From NCBI GenBank assembly GCA_900143615.1, contig FREU01000002.1, positions 963,753-1,027,752 on the forward strand: DNA of 64,000 nt, written 5' to 3'. The first letter of the stretch is position 1. Every line of letters begins with the position of its first letter. A program made the translations under genes and the position numbers. This DNA is from Rhodobacteraceae bacterium Alg231-30. Its GTDB lineage: Bacteria > Pseudomonadota > Alphaproteobacteria > Rhodobacterales > Rhodobacteraceae. Below, one piece after another: positions 59,987 through 64,000 of this stretch. Below the pieces are notes generated by a model that was not told where the DNA came from, searched no databases, and was given only the letters and a program-made list of their open reading frames with translations.

Positions 59987-61492
59987 ATGAACGCTTCAAT
60001 GGAAACAGCTTTTGACATCGTCAACTTTCTCGGGCTGCTCTTTGTTTTGATATTTGCCCTGGTGGTTGTTCTGGCCATCATTCTTTTTATCATCGACCGC
60101 ACCCAAACCGGCGATGCGGTGCGGCGCAACTATCCGGTGATCGGCCGATTTCGACATGTGTTCTCCGAGCTGGGCGAGTTCTTTCGACAATACTTCTTTG
60201 CGATGGACCGCGAAGAGATGCCGTTTAACCGCGCCCAACGCGACTGGGTCGGGCGCGCGGGCGAGGGCAAAGGAAATACGATTGCCTTTGGTTCGACCCG
60301 CAACCTCGGCATTCCGGGCACGCCGATTTTTGTCAACGACCCCTTTCCGCCGCTGGATGATGAATATGCCAGCACCGAACCTTTGTTGATCGGCCCCACG
60401 GCGCGCACGCCTTTCCTTGCGCCCTCGATCTTCAACATCTCCGGCATGAGCTATGGCGCGATTTCCAAACCCGCCGTGCAGGCGCTCAGCCGTGGCGCCA
60501 AAGAAGCCGGTGTTTGGCTCAATACGGGTGAGGGTGGCCTGTCACCGTTCCACCTCGAAGGCGGCTGCGACATTGTTTATCAGATCGGCACCGCCAAATT
60601 TGGCGTGCGCGATGAGCATGGCGGGCTGAGCGATGACAAACTGCGCGCCATGGCGGCCCACGAAAATGTGCGCATGTTCGAGGTCAAAATGGCCCAAGGC
60701 GCCAAGCCGGGCAAAGGCGGCATCCTTCCCGGTGAAAAGGTCACCGCAGAAATCGCCGCCATTCGGGGGCTCAAGGTCGGACAAGATGGCATTTCCCCCA
60801 ACCGCCACCGCGAGATCGACAATTATGACCACCTCTTGGAGATGATCGCCCACATCCGCGAGGTCACTGGCAAACCGGTTGGTATCAAAACCGTGGTTGG
60901 CACCGAGGACACCTTTCGCGAACTGTTTGAAACCATTGTGCGGCGTGGCTCGGATATGGCACCGGACTTTATCACCATTGATGGTGGTGAAGGCGGCACA
61001 GGCGCGGCCCCGATGCCGCTGATCGATCTGGTGGGCATGCCGGTGCGCGAGGCCCTTCCAATCGTCGCCAATCTACGTAGCGAATTCCAATTGCACGACC
61101 GTATCCGCCTGATCGCATCCGGCAAGCTGGTCAATCCGGGTGATGTGGCGTGGGCCTTGGCGGCGGGGGCGGATTTTGTCACCTCTGCGCGCGGTTTCAT
61201 GTTTGCGCTGGGCTGCATTCAGGCGCTCAAATGCAACAAGAACACCTGCCCAACCGGCATCACCACGCACGATCCACGCTTTCAAAAAGGTCTGGTGGTT
61301 GAGAGCAAATACACCCGCGTGGCCCGCTATGCGAAAACATTGGTGAAAGAGGTCGAGATCATCGCCCATTCCGTTGGCGTGTCTGAGCCGCGCAAGATGC
61401 GCCGCCGCCATGTGCGCATTGTGCAGCCCAACGGGCGCTCGCTGCCGATGAATAAAATCCATCCAGGTTACAACACAACCACGTCATCGTGA
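59987..61492 (+). CDS. Membrane-anchored FMN-binding glutamate synthase-like protein
   Basis: A 501-residue protein. One N-terminal membrane helix (about 9-35, FDIVNFLGLLFVLIFALVVVLAIILFII), then a glutamate synthase central/FMN barrel: SGMSYGAISKPAVQALSRGAKEAG, NTGEGGLSPFHLEGG, KPGKGGILPGEKVTAEIA, FITIDGGEGGTGAAP, and C-x5-C-x4-C (LGCIQALKCNKNTCPTG) for a [3Fe-4S] cluster. It lacks the amidotransferase domain of GltB, so it is not a complete glutamate synthase; similar archaeal-type proteins are of uncertain function. AAGGGG precedes the start. Confidence 0.87.
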   Translation: MNASMETAFDIVNFLGLLFVLIFALVVVLAIILFIIDRTQTGDAVRRNYPVIGRFRHVFSELGEFFRQYFFAMDREEMPFNRAQRDWVGRAGEGKGNTIAFGSTRNLGIPGTPIFVNDPFPPLDDEYASTEPLLIGPTARTPFLAPSIFNISGMSYGAISKPAVQALSRGAKEAGVWLNTGEGGLSPFHLEGGCDIVYQIGTAKFGVRDEHGGLSDDKLRAMAAHENVRMFEVKMAQGAKPGKGGILPGEKVTAEIAAIRGLKVGQDGISPNRHREIDNYDHLLEMIAHIREVTGKPVGIKTVVGTEDTFRELFETIVRRGSDMAPDFITIDGGEGGTGAAPMPLIDLVGMPVREALPIVANLRSEFQLHDRIRLIASGKLVNPGDVAWALAAGADFVTSARGFMFALGCIQALKCNKNTCPTGITTHDPRFQKGLVVESKYTRVARYAKTLVKEVEIIAHSVGVSEPRKMRRRHVRIVQPNGRSLPMNKIHPGYNTTTSS

Positions 61493-61514
61493 GATCGTGT
61501 GTGTAGCGTGCACA

Positions 61515-61540
61515 ACCTTTCCTGCGCTAACAGGAAAGGT
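61515..61540. promoter_or_regulatory. Perfect 10-bp inverted repeat upstream of msrP
   Basis: ACCTTTCCTG and CAGGAAAGGT are exact complements separated by CGCTAA, 19 bases before the msrP start and 22 bases after the upstream stop. No T-run follows. It may be an operator, an mRNA structure near the ribosome site, or a weak terminator. Confidence 0.55.
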
Positions 61541-61558
61541 GACTAGAGGAGAAACCTA

Positions 61559-62464
61559 ATGGCGCGACGCTGGACCAACACCCTGACCCATGATGACGTA
61601 ACCCCCGAGGCGGCGTGGCTGAATCGCCGTCAGATCATGGCAGGTATGGCCGGATTGGGTCTGGCAGGATTGGCAGGCATCCCTGCACGCGCCAGCGGTG
61701 ATCTAGAACCCACCGACTATGACGTCATCACGCAGTATAACAACTTCTATGAATTCGGCACAGGCAAGGACGATCCGGCCCGCAATGCCCATCAACTCAC
61801 CATTAGCCCGTGGACGGTCAAGATCGACGGTTTGGTGGATCGCCCCGGTGACTATGATTTCAACGACATCATGTCCCAGATGACCATTGAAGAGCGCATC
61901 TATCGTTTCCGCTGTGTCGAAGCTTGGTCGATGGTGGTGCCGTGGAACGGATTTGAACTCAAAGATCTGCTGGATATGGCAGGTGTGAAATCCAGCGCCA
62001 AATATGTTGCCTTTGAAACTCTGCACCGCCCCTCGGAAATGCCCGGTGTACGCGTGCCAGCTCTGCAATGGCCTTATGTCGAGGGTCTGCGTCTGGACGA
62101 AGCCATGCATCCGCTGACAATGATGGCCACAGGCATCTATGGCAAAGACATCCCCAAACAGAACGGCGCTCCGATGCGGTTGGTGGTGCCGTGGAAATAT
62201 GGCTTCAAGTCAATCAAATCGATTGTGCGTATCACTCTGACGGACCAAGAACCGCCCACCAGCTGGAACCGCGCCAATGCGCAAGAATACGGCTTTTATA
62301 GTAACGTGAACCCCAATGTGGATCACAGACGGTGGTCACAGGCGTCTGAGCGACCGATTGGTGGCGGCGTTTTTGCAAAACGTATTCCGACCCTGATGTT
62401 CAACGGCTATGAGAAAGAGGTCGCCAGCCTTTACGAAGGCATGGATCTGGCGAAAAACTATTGA
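61559..62464 (+). CDS. msrP: Periplasmic methionine sulfoxide reductase catalytic subunit
   Basis: A 301-residue molybdopterin enzyme that repairs oxidised methionines in the cell envelope. Tat signal with RR at 23-24 ([25 protein letters not shown]). Mo-coordinating C119 in [28 protein letters not shown] and [17 protein letters not shown] are typical MsrP. GAGGAG precedes the start. Paired with msrQ, with a cysteine-rich gene between. Confidence 0.95.
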   Translation: MARRWTNTLTHDDVTPEAAWLNRRQIMAGMAGLGLAGLAGIPARASGDLEPTDYDVITQYNNFYEFGTGKDDPARNAHQLTISPWTVKIDGLVDRPGDYDFNDIMSQMTIEERIYRFRCVEAWSMVVPWNGFELKDLLDMAGVKSSAKYVAFETLHRPSEMPGVRVPALQWPYVEGLRLDEAMHPLTMMATGIYGKDIPKQNGAPMRLVVPWKYGFKSIKSIVRITLTDQEPPTSWNRANAQEYGFYSNVNPNVDHRRWSQASERPIGGGVFAKRIPTLMFNGYEKEVASLYEGMDLAKNY

Positions 62465-62682
62465 GCGATCTCATTCTCACATCCACGGTCACATGCCCTG
62501 AATGTGGGCATGATGAGACCCATGAGATGCCACAGGACTCCTGCCTATACTTTCTGGAGTGTGCGGGGTGCAAAGCGTTGTTGAAACCTCTGGCAGGCGA
62601 TTGTTGTGTGTTCTGTTCCTACGGAACCGCACCGTGCCCGCCGATCCAACGCGGGGAATGCTGTGGTGAGGATGAAGACTAG
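62461..62682 (+). CDS. Cysteine-rich small protein between msrP and msrQ
   Basis: A 73-residue protein with eleven cysteines: [15 protein letters not shown] (zinc-ribbon-like), [29 protein letters not shown] and [12 protein letters not shown] start at 62461 overlaps the msrP stop (TTGA); its stop lies just before msrQ. No signal peptide, so cytoplasmic. The [10 protein letters not shown] block is seen in small proteins found near metal-related genes, function unknown. It may handle metal or redox stress; it is not part of the known MsrPQ system. Confidence 0.8.
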   Translation: MSDLILTSTVTCPECGHDETHEMPQDSCLYFLECAGCKALLKPLAGDCCVFCSYGTAPCPPIQRGECCGEDED

Positions 62683-62685
62683 CAG

Positions 62686-63288
62686 ATGAAAGACCGTTTC
62701 AACGCCTTTGTTCGCAAGCTGCCAAAGTGGCCTCTCTATATCGCGGCGCTTCTCTATCCGTGCTGGCTGTTGTGGTTGGCGTTTAATGGCGGGCTTGGCG
62801 TTGATCCAACCAAAGCCATGGAGCACGCTCTGGGCAAGGTGGGCCTTCAGTTTCTGGTGCTGGGCCTGTTGGTCAGCCCGCTGCGAAAACACACCGGCCT
62901 CTCTTTGATGCCGTTGCGCCGTGTGATCGGTTTGGTGGCCTTCTTCTATATATCTCTGCATCTGCTGGTCTGGCTTCTGCTGGATGTTCAGATTCTGTCT
63001 CAGATATGGGCCGACATTCTCAAACGTCCCTACATCACCATAGGCATGGCGGGGCTTGTGTTGATGCTGCCTCTGGCGATCACCTCCAACAATTGGTCGG
63101 TTCGTCGTCTTGGCCCCCGTTGGCGCAAGCTGCATCGTCTCACCTATATCGTCGTCCCGCTTGGTGGGGTGCATTACCTGATGCAGGCCAAAAGTTTTCA
63201 ATATGAACCTTGGCTCTACTTGATCGGCATTGTTGCTCTGTTGGTGTTGCGGTTGCGGTTAAGGCACCGTCGCGTTTCGGTTGGTTAA
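62686..63288 (+). CDS. msrQ: Haem-binding membrane subunit of the MsrPQ system
   Basis: A 200-residue ferric-reductase-like membrane protein with about six hydrophobic helices. Histidines H66 region (LRKHTGL), H87 (ISLHLLVW), H148 (RKLHRLTY) and H161 (GGVHYLM) match the b-haem ligands of MsrQ/YedZ. It passes electrons from the membrane pool to MsrP. It starts 3 bases after the cysteine-rich gene. Confidence 0.94.
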   Translation: MKDRFNAFVRKLPKWPLYIAALLYPCWLLWLAFNGGLGVDPTKAMEHALGKVGLQFLVLGLLVSPLRKHTGLSLMPLRRVIGLVAFFYISLHLLVWLLLDVQILSQIWADILKRPYITIGMAGLVLMLPLAITSNNWSVRRLGPRWRKLHRLTYIVVPLGGVHYLMQAKSFQYEPWLYLIGIVALLVLRLRLRHRRVSVG

Positions 63289-63600
63289 GGGTTTGGGATC
63301 TGCTCAAATTGTACTGTCGTGATACCGACGTCATACCGGCGCGATACAGTGTGGTGATTTTTTGATTAACGATTCCGTTGCGCGTCGTGTTTTGCGACTC
63401 GTTTTTTGGGTGACTCGGGTGTGACTAGGGGGAATTTGCTGGCTGTGTTAAGGGGTTTTGGGCCTGAGTCTGTGGGTATCGCTGTGGATATATGTTCTGT
63501 GGTGTAGATTTGGCTTTGTTTTGTGGGAAATCGGCGGAGTTTGCGGAATTCATGTTGGTGTAAGTCATTGATTTTGTTTGTGTATGAAGATTATTTGTAA
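63289..63600. other. Intergenic region after msrQ
   Basis: About 310 bases, strongly G/T-biased on the plus strand, with no credible gene. It holds three close copies of an ATACCG(A/G)CG-like motif around 63321-63346 and one DnaA-box-like TGTGGATAT at 63490. It probably contains upstream promoter DNA for the rRNA operon. Confidence 0.5.
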
Positions 63601-64000
63601 AAACGGTGTGTTTTTTGAAAAAAGCGCTTGCGGGTGTTTGGTAATAACCTTAGAACCCCCTTCACCGGCGGCGCTGAGGCGCACAACGGGACGCCATACG
63701 GAGCGGCGGACGAGAGTTCGGACAGCGAAGGTGGCAGAGAGATTTTGAGGTATCTGAAGCGGGTTGCGCCAGAAAGATTTGGCGCTTCCGGTTGATTTTG
63801 TCTCTGGGGTTCTTAGATGGATCCCGACGCTATTTGACATTGTGATAATACTGAAGAGATATGTGGGCGGTTTGGTTCATTTCGATGAACAAACAACTGC
63901 ACATATTTCAACTACCTAGCGAGGCTTTTCGGAGCTGAGCGATGATGGATAGTCAGCTTCACTGTTTGGACGGCTTTCCGGTTACTTTGGTAACCAGAAG
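63601..64000 (+). promoter_or_regulatory. Probable promoter and leader of an rRNA operon
   Basis: From memory, the segments GAAGAGATATGTGGGCGG, TTCATTTCGATGAACAA and TACTTTGGTAACCAGAAG match the region before 16S genes in Roseobacter relatives. The hairpin TTCAT-TTCG-ATGAA and the terminal GGTTAC-TTTG-GTAACC fit a processed leader. A promoter probably lies about 63610-63655 (TTGAAAAAAGCGCTTG...TAATAACCTT), but exact boxes are not assigned. 16S should begin within about 100 bases beyond the window. Confidence 0.72.

Noticed and set aside
63490..63498. TGTGGATAT resembling a DnaA box, with short ATACCG repeats nearby (63321-63346)
   Set aside because: Single mismatched box, no cluster of boxes and no dnaA/parAB-type neighbours; not evidence for an origin.
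63565..63840. 91-codon minus-strand frame near the right end
   Set aside because: Lies over the probable rRNA promoter and leader and shows no protein-like pattern.
1..64000. CRISPR arrays, prophage or integron structures
   Set aside because: No regularly spaced repeats, phage structural genes or attC-like sites were seen.

Overview
The window looks like chromosomal DNA of a marine alphaproteobacterium of the order Rhodobacterales (Roseobacter group). This is inferred from moderate-to-high GC content, tightly packed operons with 4-bp ATGA overlaps, many Liv-type ABC and TRAP uptake systems, a 41-residue L36, a NavSp/NavAb-like sodium channel, the GT14/DUF5928 glycosyltransferase, and a right end that reads like the leader of a Roseobacter rRNA operon. 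No phage, insertion sequence or CRISPR array was seen.

Layout. 0-3 kb: a partial Ada-like gene, a voltage-gated Na+ channel, endonuclease III and adenosine kinase, then an intergenic stretch with a repeat family. 3.3-10 kb: LivHMGF, an acyl-CoA synthetase and a substrate-binding protein in one operon. 10-19 kb: mixed genes, including two reading frames broken by apparent single-base losses (a GNAT acetyltransferase and a DUF1203 protein) and a divergent sulfotransferase/GT14 pair. 19-31 kb: a two-component system divergent from a second Liv operon that carries an acyl-CoA ligase at each end and a small membrane protein inside. 31-33.2 kb: a secreted, histidine-rich beta-propeller plus a small cytochrome c, behind an AT-rich region with a perfect FNR-type box. 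33.2-34.6 kb: rpmJ, tRNA-Val and an N-formylglutamate amidohydrolase.

34.6-42.8 kb holds a complete route from 4-hydroxybenzoate through protocatechuate 4,5-cleavage to pyruvate and oxaloacetate: PobA, LigAB, LigC, LigI, LigU, a GalB-type (PIG-L) hydratase and LigK, with an AraC-type regulator. 42.8-46.4 kb: an aldo/keto reductase, DNA polymerase IV, a NUDIX hydrolase and a GntR regulator. 46.4-54.3 kb: a TRAP transporter, an M24-fold hydrolase that lacks the metal ligands, an AtzG/AtzE-like amidase pair and a GlxA-type regulator. Two copies of a TGTATACA-centred site flank the long gap between the GntR gene and this operon. 54.4-59.9 kb: pyrF, a membrane methyltransferase, a second sulfotransferase-like gene, and clpB behind a sigma-32-like promoter. 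60-63.3 kb: a membrane-anchored glutamate-synthase-like protein and msrP/msrQ with a cysteine-rich protein between them. The last 400 bases appear to be an rRNA operon leader, with 16S expected just beyond the window.

Together the genes describe a heterotroph that imports small organic acids, aromatics and amides, and often pairs the importer with the first catabolic enzyme. The strongest candidate for something undescribed is the Fnr-box-preceded His-rich propeller with its cytochrome c (31.0-33.2 kb). Next are the metal-less M24/AtzEG operon and the paired transporter/CoA-ligase modules. All functions are read from sequence by eye; no database search was run.
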